Shown here: piece by piece, positions 45,092 through 53,612 of the stretch
How the letters are laid out: every line of letters starts with the position of its first letter
How positions within the stretch are numbered: the first letter of the stretch is position 1
NCBI RefSeq assembly: GCF_000235605.1
Contig: NC_016584.1
Location: 1,042,001 to 1,106,000, forward strand
DNA from: Desulfosporosinus orientis DSM 765
Lineage (GTDB): Bacteria; Bacillota; Desulfitobacteriia; Desulfitobacteriales; Desulfitobacteriaceae
Direction of reading: 5' to 3'
Length of the DNA: 64,000 nucleotides
Notes under the pieces: model-generated
Databases searched by the model: none
What the model saw: only the letters and a program-made list of their open reading frames with translations
What the model was told of the DNA's origin: nothing
Made by a program: the position numbers and the translations under genes

Positions 45092-45898
45092 TTAATCTGT
45101 TTCAGAGTCGTCCTGGTCAGAGTGATCATTGATTTTAGATAATTCGCGAATTCTCAGGAGTGCCGCTCGCTCTATACGAGAAATCTGAACTTGCGAGAGA
45201 TTAAGCAGAGCGGCTATTTCACTTTGAGTCTTATCTTCAAAAAAACGCATAAGGAGAACGCGTTTTTCCCTCTCCGGAAGCTTATCTAAGACTTCATTGA
45301 GAGCAATTTTCTCAAACCAGCTGGATTCGGGCCCTTTCTCTTCAGAAAGTTGATCGAGGACGTAGATGGGATCAGAGTCGTCTTGATACAGAGTGTCATA
45401 AATAGACGTTGGACTTTGGATGGCTTCAAGGGCTGCCACGATCTCATCTCGGTCAACCCCAATATTTTCGGCAATTTCACCAATGGTTGCTTCCCTGCCT
45501 AAAGAAGCTGAAAGTTCATCTCGAGCGCGGTTGACCTTATAAACCAGCTCTTTATAAGAACGGGGAACTTTTACAGGATGATCATCACGGAGGAAGCGGC
45601 GTATTTCGCCAATGATCATAGGGACAGCATATGTGGAGAATTTAACGCCATAGCTAAAATCAAATTTGTCAATGGCTTTTATCAAACCGATGGTACCGAT
45701 CTGGAAGAGATCTTCCATTTCGTAACCCCGATGGGCAAAACGCTGAACCAAGTTAAAGATTAGCTTCAAGTTGCAATTTATCAGTCGTTCGCGTGCTTCG
45801 GCATCTCCTTCCTTAGCAGCGTGAAGGTACTCCATCATTTCTTTATCTGTAAGCAAAGGAAAATGGGGGAGGTTCATTTCTGAAAGTCGTTGAATCAT
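45092..45898 (-). CDS. sigF: RNA polymerase sigma-F factor
   Basis: 268 aa on the - strand, ATG behind AAGGGGGAGTG. Region 2 'LKLIFNLVQRFAHRGYEMEDLFQIGTIGLIKAIDKFDFSYGVKFSTYAVPMIIGEIRRFLRDD', region 3 and region 4 'LPEREKRVLLMRFFEDKTQSEIAALLNLSQVQISRIERAALLRIREL'. First forespore-specific sigma factor, held by SpoIIAB. Last gene of spoIIAA-spoIIAB-sigF. Confidence 0.96.
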   Translation of the reverse strand: MIQRLSEMNLPHFPLLTDKEMMEYLHAAKEGDAEARERLINCNLKLIFNLVQRFAHRGYEMEDLFQIGTIGLIKAIDKFDFSYGVKFSTYAVPMIIGEIRRFLRDDHPVKVPRSYKELVYKVNRARDELSASLGREATIGEIAENIGVDRDEIVAALEAIQSPTSIYDTLYQDDSDPIYVLDQLSEEKGPESSWFEKIALNEVLDKLPEREKRVLLMRFFEDKTQSEIAALLNLSQVQISRIERAALLRIRELSKINDHSDQDDSETD

Positions 45899-45911
45899 AA
45901 TGCACTCCCCC

Positions 45912-46352
45912 TTAATGAGAGGAGATGGGTATTTGCTTGAAGTGCTTCTTCATGGTCACCGTTGTTCCCACTTCAAGTTCAGATTCGACTTGAAGCTCGT
46001 CCATGAAAGACTGCATGAAGACAAAGCCCAGGCCCATTCGCTCAGGATCCGTACTATAAGCGGGTTGCATCGCTTGTTCAACATTCGAGATTCCACAGCC
46101 TTCATCTTTTACTACGATTGTCAGAATACCGTCAGTAGAAATATCCAAATCCAGGTAGACAATATTATTAGGCACATTTTGGTAGCCGTGAATAATTGCA
46201 TTGGAAACTGCCTCGGAAACGGCTACCTTTAGCTCCTCAATGTCATTGAGGGAAAGATCTAGTTGGCCTCCAACAGATGCAATGAGCAAACGGGCGATAC
46301 CTACATTTTCTGCAATACTGGAAAATGTAAGGGATATTTGGTTGGATTTCAT
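45912..46352 (-). CDS. spoIIAB: anti-sigma F factor / serine kinase SpoIIAB
   Basis: 146 aa; ATG at 46352 behind GAAGGGGAG (frame open to 46460 inside spoIIAA). GHKL ATPase: N box 'LKVAVSEAVSNAIIHGY', G1 'VKDEGCGISNVEQAM' and G2 'ERMGLGFVFMQSFMDEL'. It binds sigma-F and phosphorylates SpoIIAA. Sits between them in the classic order. Confidence 0.95.
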   Translation of the reverse strand: MKSNQISLTFSSIAENVGIARLLIASVGGQLDLSLNDIEELKVAVSEAVSNAIIHGYQNVPNNIVYLDLDISTDGILTIVVKDEGCGISNVEQAMQPAYSTDPERMGLGFVFMQSFMDELQVESELEVGTTVTMKKHFKQIPISSH

Positions 46353-46353
46353 A

Positions 46354-46704
46354 TTAAGCTCCCCTTCCTTCCTCATAAGCGTGTGCTTCATCGATATAAA
46401 AGCTAATAATTTTAGGTAAACCGGATAATTCCATAATTTTGTAAATATGAGGGGGTACATTGGTAATTTTTAATTTCCCGCCCAAGGGAAGCAATTTCTT
46501 GTACCTGCCGAGGATTACGCCCAATCCTGAACTGTCGACAAATTGAACATCTTGAAGATTAAGTATTACTGTACGTATTCCTCGCTTCTCAATCTCACTA
46601 TCGATGGCATGTCGAAGAGTTGAGGCCGTGTGCATATCCAGTTCTCCCTCTATACGCAGAAGCAGGGTTAGTCGTTCTATTTTTTTTTCTAGGTTCAAGA
46701 CCAT
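46354..46704 (-). CDS. spoIIAA: anti-sigma F factor antagonist SpoIIAA
   Basis: 116 aa STAS-domain protein. The phosphorylated Ser is in 'VQFVDSSGLGVILGRYKKLLPLGGKLKI'. ATG 46704 lies almost on top of its AGGGGGA site; TTG 46698 would be better spaced. Dephosphorylated SpoIIAA frees sigma-F from SpoIIAB after septation. Confidence 0.95.
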   Translation of the reverse strand: MVLNLEKKIERLTLLLRIEGELDMHTASTLRHAIDSEIEKRGIRTVILNLQDVQFVDSSGLGVILGRYKKLLPLGGKLKITNVPPHIYKIMELSGLPKIISFYIDEAHAYEEGRGA

Positions 46705-46731
46705 TCCCCCTAAACTATATCTGTATTAAGG

Positions 46732-46797
46732 GTTTCGCTGTTAACCATAATTTTCCTGCTGGGATTTAGGGAATTCCTTGGAAAGCTGTGTCGAAAA
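46732..46797 (-). promoter_or_regulatory. sigma-H-like promoter and 0A box for the spoIIA operon
   Basis: On the - strand: AGGAAAA (46757-46751), 14 bp, GAAAC (46736-46732). On the + strand GTGTCGAAAA (46788-46797) matches the 0A box, about 30-40 bp upstream of the -35. Geometry equals that at spo0A (AGGAGTA-14-GAAAAT). Bacillus spoIIA is known to need sigma-H and Spo0A-P. Confidence 0.55.
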
Positions 46798-46827
46798 TGG
46801 AATTTTAATTGATTCTCTAAGTTGATA

Positions 46828-46869
46828 GTATATTTTATCCTTAAATTCCAGATAATAGTAATTATCTGG
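46828..46869 (+). promoter_or_regulatory. sigma-G-like promoter with overlapping inverted repeat, upstream of spoVAC
   Basis: GTATA (46828-46832), 18 bp, GATAATA (46851-46857) resembles forespore sigma-G elements (GHATR-N18-CATNNTA, one mismatch). A perfect inverted repeat CCAGATAAT-AGTA-ATTATCTGG (46848-46869) covers the -10 and ends about 12 bp before the AAAGGAGGG site. Confidence 0.5.
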
Positions 46870-46896
46870 CAATCTTTAAGAAAGGAGGGTATTGGA

Positions 46897-47367
46897 ATGG
46901 CAAATGAAAACATGCAAAAACCATCAATCTCGGTGACACCGGAAGACTATCAGAAACTGTCACAACAATATACACCAAAGCCGACCATTATGAAAAATGT
47001 CATTCTTGCCTTTATCGTTGGTGGAATTATCTGTTCCATAGGACAGATTTTCATCAATATATTCAAAACCCTTGGCCTTGCACAAGTTGAAGCATCCACG
47101 GCGGCAACCGCAACTATGATTTTCTTAGGTGCTTTATTGACGGGGTTAGGAGTCTACGATCAAATCGGGAAATTTGCAGGTGCGGGTTCCATTGTTCCCG
47201 TAACAGGCTTTGCAAATTCTATTGTTGCACCGGCCATGGAATTTCGACGGGAAGGGTATGTCATGGGGGTAGGTGCAAAATTGTTTACAGTTGCCGGACC
47301 AGTACTGGTCTATGGTATTGCTACATCCATAGTGGTAGGCGTTGCTTATTATCTCTTACACTTGTGA
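46897..47367 (+). CDS. spoVAC: stage V sporulation protein AC
   Basis: 156 aa; ATG 46897 behind GAAAGGAGGG (frame open to 46822). Membrane segments 'NVILAFIVGGIICSIGQIFI', 'ATATMIFLGALLTGLGVYD', a central loop 'FAGAGSIVPVTGFANSIVAPAMEF', and C-terminal 'VLVYGIATSIVVGVAYYLL'. SpoVAC is part of the dipicolinic acid channel in spores; SpoVAC itself can act as a mechanosensitive channel in Bacillus. Confidence 0.95.
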   Translation: MANENMQKPSISVTPEDYQKLSQQYTPKPTIMKNVILAFIVGGIICSIGQIFINIFKTLGLAQVEASTAATATMIFLGALLTGLGVYDQIGKFAGAGSIVPVTGFANSIVAPAMEFRREGYVMGVGAKLFTVAGPVLVYGIATSIVVGVAYYLLHL

Positions 47368-47396
47368 TCCTAACTTTGAATGGGGATGAATTAAAG

Positions 47397-48404
47397 ATGA
47401 ACTTAAAAAGAGTGGGGAATCAAACAATGGTGTTTGCTAATCCACCGGTTATCTTAGCCTCTTATTCGGTTGTTGGCCCTAAAGAAGGTCAAGGCCCTTT
47501 AGGGCAAAGCTTTCATACAGTTTGGGAAGATGGACTTCACGGGGAGAAATCCTGGGAGGTTGCGGAGAGCAAAATGCTTCAAGCGGCGATGCAAGGGGCC
47601 ATAGATCAAATATCCTTCCCTAAAGAGCAAATCGATTTTATGTTGGCTGGTGATTTACTTAATCAAATTATCTCAGCTAATTATGCTGCCCGTCAATTGG
47701 CGCTGCCCTTTATTGGAATATATGGGGCCTGCTCAACGATGGCTCTGGGTATGGCTTTAGGAAGTATGCTAATCGATGGCGGTTTTGCACGCAATGTATT
47801 GGTGGGAGCCTCGAGTCATCATGATACGGCAGAGCGCCAATATCGATTACCTACAGAGCAGGGGGCGCAAAGGGCGATGAGTTCACAGTGGACTGTGACA
47901 GGAGCGGGTAGTGTCCTTTTGGGACAGTTCGGACAAGGTCCTCGCATCACCTCTGCGACAATTGGCAGAGTGATTGATTATGCAATAAAAGATGTTAACA
48001 ATATGGGTGCAGCAATGGCTCCGGCAGTTGCAGATACTATTTTAAATCATTTTCTGGATATGCAGCTCAAGCCGGCGGATTATAATCTTATTGCTTCAGG
48101 TGATTTGGGCAGAATCGGGTTAGGGTTAGCCTGTGAACTCTTAAAACAAAGCGGTATGGATATAGGGACAAGTTTTACAGATTGTGGAGTTATGATTTAC
48201 GATGAAAGTCAGGATGTTCATTCAGGAGCAAGCGGCTGCGGCTGTTCAGCGGTTGTTTTTGCCGGAGATATAATGCAAAGGATAAAAGCCGGTGAATTGA
48301 AAAAAGTTATGTTGGTAGGCAGCGGCGCCCTTCATAGCCCGACGTCCGCTTTACAAGGAGAATCTATTCCAGGTATTGGTCATGCAGTTGTTATTGAAGG
48401 GTGA
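47397..48404 (+). CDS. spoVAD: stage V sporulation protein AD
   Basis: 335 aa; ATG 47397 (frame open to GTG 47364, overlapping spoVAC). Thiolase-like fold: 'NPPVILASYSVVGPKEGQGPLGQSFHTVWED', 'IGIYGACSTMALGMALGSMLIDGGFARNVLVGASSHHDTAERQYR' and 'ASGCGCSAVVFAGDI'. SpoVAD binds dipicolinic acid during uptake into the forespore. Confidence 0.95.
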   Translation: MNLKRVGNQTMVFANPPVILASYSVVGPKEGQGPLGQSFHTVWEDGLHGEKSWEVAESKMLQAAMQGAIDQISFPKEQIDFMLAGDLLNQIISANYAARQLALPFIGIYGACSTMALGMALGSMLIDGGFARNVLVGASSHHDTAERQYRLPTEQGAQRAMSSQWTVTGAGSVLLGQFGQGPRITSATIGRVIDYAIKDVNNMGAAMAPAVADTILNHFLDMQLKPADYNLIASGDLGRIGLGLACELLKQSGMDIGTSFTDCGVMIYDESQDVHSGASGCGCSAVVFAGDIMQRIKAGELKKVMLVGSGALHSPTSALQGESIPGIGHAVVIEG

Positions 48405-48419
48405 AAGTGAGGACTTAAT

Positions 48420-48782
48420 ATGTTTGAGATGATTATTCCGGCCTTTCTTGTTGGGGGCACAATTTGCGTCATCGGACAACTTTTAATGGATTTAACAAAG
48501 CCTTCCTTTACTCCGGCTCATGTACTGGTAACTTTTGTCTCCGGCGGAGCTATCCTTGGGGCCTTGGGAGTCTATGAACCATTAGTTAAAATCGGAGGGG
48601 CTGGAGCTTCAATCCCCTTGTCGGGTTTTGGCTATTCGTTAGCGAAAGGGGCAATGGAGGCTGTTCAAAGACGGGGGGTTCTGGGCGCCTTTTCGGGAGG
48701 AGTTGAGGCAACAGCGGTAGGAATTGCAACAGCTGTCTTTTTTGGATATCTAATGTCCGTCGCTTTCAAGCCGAAAGGGTAA
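48420..48782 (+). CDS. spoVAE: stage V sporulation protein AE (SpoVAEb-type)
   Basis: 120-aa membrane protein with the same segment pattern as SpoVAC ('AFLVGGTICVIGQLLMD', 'FVSGGAILGALGVYEPLVKIGGAGASIPLSGFGYSLAKGAMEAV'). Lies directly behind spoVAD as expected for the spoVAC-AD-AE core set. Confidence 0.94.
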   Translation: MFEMIIPAFLVGGTICVIGQLLMDLTKPSFTPAHVLVTFVSGGAILGALGVYEPLVKIGGAGASIPLSGFGYSLAKGAMEAVQRRGVLGAFSGGVEATAVGIATAVFFGYLMSVAFKPKG

Positions 48783-48836
48783 ACTGGCCTATTTAATTTC
48801 CTGGAACTTTGGAACAGGACAGGGGGGATTGTATCT

Positions 48837-50330
48837 ATGCACAATAATTCAAGTGAGAAAAACATTCCCGTCAGTAAAAATTATCAAGAGAACGTGGATT
48901 ATTTAAATAAGGAATTGGGAGTACCGGATAGTTTTGATATTGTGGTTCGGGAAATGTCCATTGGGGGCAAACGTGTTGCCATTTACTCAGTAAATGGCAT
49001 GGTCAATACGCAAGTTGCCAGCATGATCATCGATGCCTTAATTGATTTAGAGCGATCAGATCTGATTGTCAATGCTTTGGAAAAATTAGTTAAAGGCCGA
49101 ATTGTAAATTTACAAGTATCTGAAGTTCAGACCATGGATAAAGTCTTTTACTTTATGTTGTCAGGGCCCATGGCGATTTTTGTAGAAGGTCAAGATAAAG
49201 CCATCATTGTTGATATACGGACTTATCCGGCACGAACTCCCCAGGAACCGGATATCGAGCGCGTGACAAGAGGAAGCCGTGACGGGTTTACCGAGACATT
49301 GGTTATGAATACGGCGTTAATTCGTCGCCGTTTACGAGATCCAAAACTGAGGATGAAATTAGTTCAAGTGGGCGGCCGGTCTAAAACCGATGTTTGTATT
49401 GCTTATATTGAAGATATTACGAATTTAGACATGGTCCAAAAGATTCAAAAAGATGTTCAAGGTATAAAAGTTGATGGCATTCCTATGGCTGAGAAAAGCG
49501 TTGAGGAGTTTATCTTAGGAAGTAAATTTTGGAATCCTTATCCCCGTGTCCGTTACACGGAACGCCCGGATGTAGCGGCTGTTCATTTGCTAGAAGGATA
49601 TGTAATCCTGATCGTGGATACATCTCCTTCCGTTATGATTGCCCCGTCTACATTTTGGAGTCATGTTCAGCACGCCGAAGAATATCGCCAGGAACCTGTT
49701 GTCGGAGCTTATTTGCGTTGGGTTCGATTTGCGGGGATCTTTGCAGCTCTCTTTCTATTGCCTCTTTGGCTGGGAGCCGCACTTAATCCACAATCTCTGC
49801 CGGATTGGCTGGCCTTTATAGGAGTAACCAAGCCTGCCAAAGTATCATTGCTGGTCCAGGTAATCCTGGCTGAGGTGGGTGTGGATTTGCTGCGTTTAGG
49901 AACTATTCATACTCCAGGTCCTCTTGGTACAGCGTTAGGTTTGATTGCGGCCTTCATGCTTGGGGATATTGCAGTAAAAGTCGGGCTGTTTACTCCAGAG
50001 GTTGTCCTATATATCGCTATCGCTTCAGTGGGCACCTTTGCGACACCGAGCTATGAATTAGGGCTTGCCAACCGTATATCTCGGCTGTTTCTTGTTATCA
50101 TGACGGGACTCTTTAATTTTATTGGGTTCTGGGTGGGAGTTGCAGCACTATTCTTTCTTTTATGGCGAACAAAATCCTTTGATGTTCCCTACCTCTGGCC
50201 GCTTCTGCCCTTTAATTATGATGCTATGAAAAGAATCTTGGTACGTTCCCCTGTGACTCTTAAGAACCAACGACCGGGTATTACCAAACCACAAGATCAA
50301 GACCGCCAGCCGCAGGGAAGCGGCAAATAG
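48837..50330 (+). CDS. spoVAF: stage V sporulation protein AF (GerA family)
   Basis: 497 aa; ATG behind AGGGGGG. GerA/SpoVAF family: N-terminal soluble domain ('VDYLNKELGVPDSFDIVVREM', 'RGSRDGFTETLVMNTALIRRRLRDPKLRMKLVQVGGRSKTDV...'), then several membrane segments (about 290-460) and a polar Pro/Gln-rich tail. In Bacillus it forms a channel-like complex with a FigP-type partner that speeds spore germination. Its presence makes this a spoVAC-AD-AE-AF operon. Confidence 0.93.
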   Translation: MHNNSSEKNIPVSKNYQENVDYLNKELGVPDSFDIVVREMSIGGKRVAIYSVNGMVNTQVASMIIDALIDLERSDLIVNALEKLVKGRIVNLQVSEVQTMDKVFYFMLSGPMAIFVEGQDKAIIVDIRTYPARTPQEPDIERVTRGSRDGFTETLVMNTALIRRRLRDPKLRMKLVQVGGRSKTDVCIAYIEDITNLDMVQKIQKDVQGIKVDGIPMAEKSVEEFILGSKFWNPYPRVRYTERPDVAAVHLLEGYVILIVDTSPSVMIAPSTFWSHVQHAEEYRQEPVVGAYLRWVRFAGIFAALFLLPLWLGAALNPQSLPDWLAFIGVTKPAKVSLLVQVILAEVGVDLLRLGTIHTPGPLGTALGLIAAFMLGDIAVKVGLFTPEVVLYIAIASVGTFATPSYELGLANRISRLFLVIMTGLFNFIGFWVGVAALFFLLWRTKSFDVPYLWPLLPFNYDAMKRILVRSPVTLKNQRPGITKPQDQDRQPQGSGK

Positions 50331-50341
50331 AATCTGAAAGG

Positions 50342-51388
50342 ATGCCGGCAATCGTGAAAATTGGGTTTCCTCGTGCACTGTATTATTTTGAACACTTTCC
50401 TTTTTGGGCAGGGTTTTTCAATTATCTAGATATTGAGGTAGTAACTTCGCCTTCCACCCATCGGCAGATTATGGATGAGGGTTTGAAGAAGGCCAGCGAC
50501 GAAACCTGTTTGCCTCTTAAACTTCTTGCTGGTCATATTCGATTTTTAAAGAATGTCGATTACATTTTTCTCCCCCGTATCGTTAGTGTTGAGGCAAATA
50601 CGTATACATGTCCCAAATTTCTGGGTATTCCTGAAAGTGTTCTTCCAGCTGTTCCGGAGGGAATGAACGTTTTGACAGTTACCCTCAATTGGCGAAATGG
50701 CAAACGTCAAGTCTTGAAGGAATTGGAGGTCTTAGGTTCACAATTAGGCAAAAGCAAATCTGATGTCCGAAAGGCTTTCAGGGCTGGGTTAGAATGTCAG
50801 CATAAGTATCAGGATTCTATGGGGGCAGGATGGGAGTTTGAGAAGAGTCTGCGTGAATCCAACCAGCCTTCAATTATAAAGAAGCCTAAAGATGGCGGGC
50901 TTAATCCAGACAAAGAGCGCCTGAGAATTGCTTTAGTTGGGCATTCCTACTTAACCCATGAATCCTATGCCAATCTAAACCTGCTCAATAAGCTTCGTGA
51001 GAAAGCTGATGTAGAATTGGTCCAAAATGTTAATTCCGAGGATGTTGAATCGCATTTATCCGAACTGCGGAAGAAAATATTTTGGAGTCATTCTAAACAA
51101 ATTTTCGGTGCGGGCAAGAAATTTGTACTGGACCAAAAGATTGATGGAATTATCTATCTTACTTGTTTTGGATGTGGGACGGACTCTATGATCCAAGAAC
51201 TCGTATCTCGAAAAGCAAGAGAAAATCACAAGCCCTATATGGTTGTTACCCTTGATGAACATAGTGGAGAAGCTGGGCTAGTTACAAGATTGGAAGCCTT
51301 TTTGGATATGGTTGAAAGGAGGAGGGCCCATGAAGGTTACGTTTCCACATATGGGAAATGCCTGGATCGTGATTCAAACGCTCTTTGA
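50342..51388 (+). CDS. acyl-CoA dehydratase activase-related protein (DUF2229), first half
   Basis: 348 aa. 'IGFPRALYYFEHFPFWAGFFNYLDIEVVTSPST', 'ASDETCLPLKLLAGHI', 'ANTYTCPKFLGIPESV' and 'GIIYLTCFGCGTDSMIQEL' resemble the DUF2229 / 2-hydroxyglutaryl-CoA dehydratase D-like family with conserved cysteines for an iron-sulfur cluster. Start chosen at ATG 50342 (AAAGGATG). Overlaps the next gene. These proteins pair with a BadF/HgdC-type ATPase, here two genes down. The substrate is unknown. Confidence 0.8.
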   Translation: MPAIVKIGFPRALYYFEHFPFWAGFFNYLDIEVVTSPSTHRQIMDEGLKKASDETCLPLKLLAGHIRFLKNVDYIFLPRIVSVEANTYTCPKFLGIPESVLPAVPEGMNVLTVTLNWRNGKRQVLKELEVLGSQLGKSKSDVRKAFRAGLECQHKYQDSMGAGWEFEKSLRESNQPSIIKKPKDGGLNPDKERLRIALVGHSYLTHESYANLNLLNKLREKADVELVQNVNSEDVESHLSELRKKIFWSHSKQIFGAGKKFVLDQKIDGIIYLTCFGCGTDSMIQELVSRKARENHKPYMVVTLDEHSGEAGLVTRLEAFLDMVERRRAHEGYVSTYGKCLDRDSNAL

Positions 51389-52475
51389 ATCTCTTAATAT
51401 TGATGTCGTGGTTCCCCCATATAACAGTAAACACACTCTCAATTTAGGAACCAAATTATCACCGGAATCCGCCTGTTTACCTCTAAAATTAAACTTAGGC
51501 AATTATCTGGAAGCTGCCAATGATGGGGCAGATACTATTGTGATAACTGGGGGGATTGGACCTTGCCGGTTTGGTTATTATGGTGAAGTGGAACGACAGA
51601 TTCTTCGGGACGCCGGATATGACTATGAAGTAGTCACTCTGGAACCTCCTGATGGAAGTTTAATGGGATTAGCCAAACGTATTCGCTTTTTGGCAGGAAC
51701 TAAGAATTCCTGGGCAAAAATTATTAAGTCCATGATGTTTGCTTATAAAAAAAGTGTGGCTTTGGATCGAGTGGAGGATTTAATCCATGCAGCCCGACCA
51801 AGACTTCCGGACCCCTTAGAAACCGAGAAGTTATATGAAAAAGCCCGGGAACAACTTACCCAGGCAATGAGCGAAAAGGGCATTCAGGATACTGTTCGTT
51901 GGCTGCAAGAGAGCATTCGTGAACGTCAAGAAAAGATCCGGCATTCATTAGCTCCTGACCAACCTTTACGCATAGGAATTGTTGGTGAAATTTACACAAT
52001 TCTTGATCCTTTTAGTTCAGTGGGGATTGAGGAAGAACTGGGACGTCTCGGTGTGGAAGTTGATCGGTCTATCTATCTTTCAGGGTGGGTTGGCAGCCAT
52101 ATTTTTCAAGGGCTGGCCCCAGGTTATCGTTCCATCAGGTCTTATCCCAGATACGCAAAGCCCTTTTTGCCCCATTTTGTGGGAGGGCACGGCCTGGAAA
52201 CTGTGGGTGCTGCGGTAAAATTTGCCAGGGAAGGCTATGATGGTATTATTCAGCTATTTCCACTGTCCTGCATGCCCGAGATTGTTGCGGCCAGTGTTTT
52301 AACTAAAGTTCAGGAAGAGTATAAGGTTCCGATTATGACGCTTATTGTGGATGAGCATACTGGTTATGCAGGGATACAAACACGTTTAGAGGCGTATGTT
52401 GATCTGCTGGAAAGGCCGCGTCGCTTGCGCGAAAGAGTACCATCAAGAGAAGGAGTGTTAGGTGTTGGCGGATGA
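51330..52475 (+). CDS. acyl-CoA dehydratase activase-related protein (DUF2229), second half
   Basis: 381 aa; ATG 51330 behind AAAGGAGGAGGG, overlapping the previous gene in another frame. 'FPHMGNAWIVIQTLFESLNIDVVVPP', 'LSPESACLPLKLNLGNYLEAANDGADTIVITGGIGPCRFGYYGEVERQIL' and 'GIIQLFPLSCMPEIVAASVL...IMTLIVDEHTGYAGIQTRLEA'. Same fold type as its upstream neighbour with cysteines kept. In other Clostridia these parts are often fused into one >1000-aa protein with the ATPase; here they are split. Confidence 0.8.
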   Translation: MKVTFPHMGNAWIVIQTLFESLNIDVVVPPYNSKHTLNLGTKLSPESACLPLKLNLGNYLEAANDGADTIVITGGIGPCRFGYYGEVERQILRDAGYDYEVVTLEPPDGSLMGLAKRIRFLAGTKNSWAKIIKSMMFAYKKSVALDRVEDLIHAARPRLPDPLETEKLYEKAREQLTQAMSEKGIQDTVRWLQESIRERQEKIRHSLAPDQPLRIGIVGEIYTILDPFSSVGIEEELGRLGVEVDRSIYLSGWVGSHIFQGLAPGYRSIRSYPRYAKPFLPHFVGGHGLETVGAAVKFAREGYDGIIQLFPLSCMPEIVAASVLTKVQEEYKVPIMTLIVDEHTGYAGIQTRLEAYVDLLERPRRLRERVPSREGVLGVGG

Positions 52476-53493
52476 TAAATACTTTCTGGGTGTTGACGTT
52501 GGATCGGTAAGTACGAATATGGTTTTGCTGGGGTCGGACAATGCCGTGAAAGAAGCACTATATCTTAGAACACAGGGTCGTCCTATGCAAATCATTCAAG
52601 AGGGAATAAAACAGTTAAAATCTAAGGTTGGGACGTCTGCTGAAATCATAGGGGTAGGAGCTACGGGCAGCGCTCGTCAGCTTGCGGCTACCTTATTAGG
52701 TGCGGATGTTGTCAAAAATGAAATCACAGCTCATGCCGTGGCCGCTTCACGAGTTAACCCTCAGGTCCAGACCATTCTGGAAATTGGCGGGCAAGATTCC
52801 AAGATTATTATTCTCCGGGATGGGGTTGTCTCTGATTTTGCGATGAATACCGTATGCGCCGCAGGCACGGGATCCTTCCTTGATCAACAAGCCTCTCGCT
52901 TAGGGATCAAGATTGAAGAATTTGGGCCCATGGCCTTAGAAGCCAAAAACCCTGTACGAATTGCGGGACGATGCTCTGTTTTTGCTGAATCAGATATGAT
53001 TCATAAGCAACAGCTTGGACACTCTCTTCCAGACATCTTGGCAGGGCTATGCCAGGCTATGGTGAGGAACTATCTAAACAATGTGGGTAAAAACAAAGAT
53101 ATACGGGGTCCTATCTTCTTTCAAGGGGGGGTGGCAGCCAACCCGGGGATATGTAAAGCTTTTGAACAAGAGTTGGGTCAGCCTATCATTGTACCGGAAA
53201 ATTTTGATGTCATGGGTGCTTTAGGAGCAGCCTATTTGGCTCAGGAACAAGTGGGATTACGGCAAAACAGCAGGACCCAGTTCCGTGGTTTAAATATAGG
53301 AGAAACTCAGTTTCAAGCTAAAAGTTTTGATTGTACCGGGTGTGCTAATCGGTGCGAAGTTGTCGAAATATCTCAGGATGGAACGAGCCTGGCCCGGTGG
53401 GGGGACCGTTGCGGCAAGTGGTCGAATGTTGGAAGAGTGTCCGCTCATCAAACCGGCAGAACAGGCCCCCAGGAAGAACAGCGGGGAGCTTGA
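52462..53493 (+). CDS. BadF/BadG/HgdC-type ATPase (2-hydroxyacyl-CoA dehydratase activase)
   Basis: 343 aa from GTG 52462 (TTG 52465 alternative). ASKHA ATPase: 'FLGVDVGSVSTNMVLL', 'GVGATGSARQLAATLLGADVVKNEITAHA', 'ILEIGGQDSKIIIL', the cluster-binding 'MNTVCAAGTGSFLDQQASRLGI' and 'GRCSVFAESDMIHK'. Unlike simple activases (about 260 aa) it has an extra C-terminal cysteine domain 'FDCTGCANRCEVVEI...WGDRCGKWSN'. It would drive ATP-coupled low-potential electron transfer to the two DUF2229 partners. Confidence 0.88.
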   Translation: MLADDKYFLGVDVGSVSTNMVLLGSDNAVKEALYLRTQGRPMQIIQEGIKQLKSKVGTSAEIIGVGATGSARQLAATLLGADVVKNEITAHAVAASRVNPQVQTILEIGGQDSKIIILRDGVVSDFAMNTVCAAGTGSFLDQQASRLGIKIEEFGPMALEAKNPVRIAGRCSVFAESDMIHKQQLGHSLPDILAGLCQAMVRNYLNNVGKNKDIRGPIFFQGGVAANPGICKAFEQELGQPIIVPENFDVMGALGAAYLAQEQVGLRQNSRTQFRGLNIGETQFQAKSFDCTGCANRCEVVEISQDGTSLARWGDRCGKWSNVGRVSAHQTGRTGPQEEQRGA

Positions 53494-53568
53494 CCATTGT
53501 CATGTTAAAACTTTAAAGGCAGCTGAAGCCTTTCGTGTTATATACCAACAGCAAGTCCATAGCGTTAT

Positions 53569-53612
53569 AAAAGGACGTATGCGCATAAATTAATGCGTTA
53601 TACGTCCTTTTT
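53569..53612. terminator. bidirectional terminator between convergent genes
   Basis: AAAAGGACGTAT...CGCAT opposite ATGCG...ATACGTCCTTTT, with T/A runs on both sides. It separates the activase operon from the convergent - strand gene. Confidence 0.85.
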
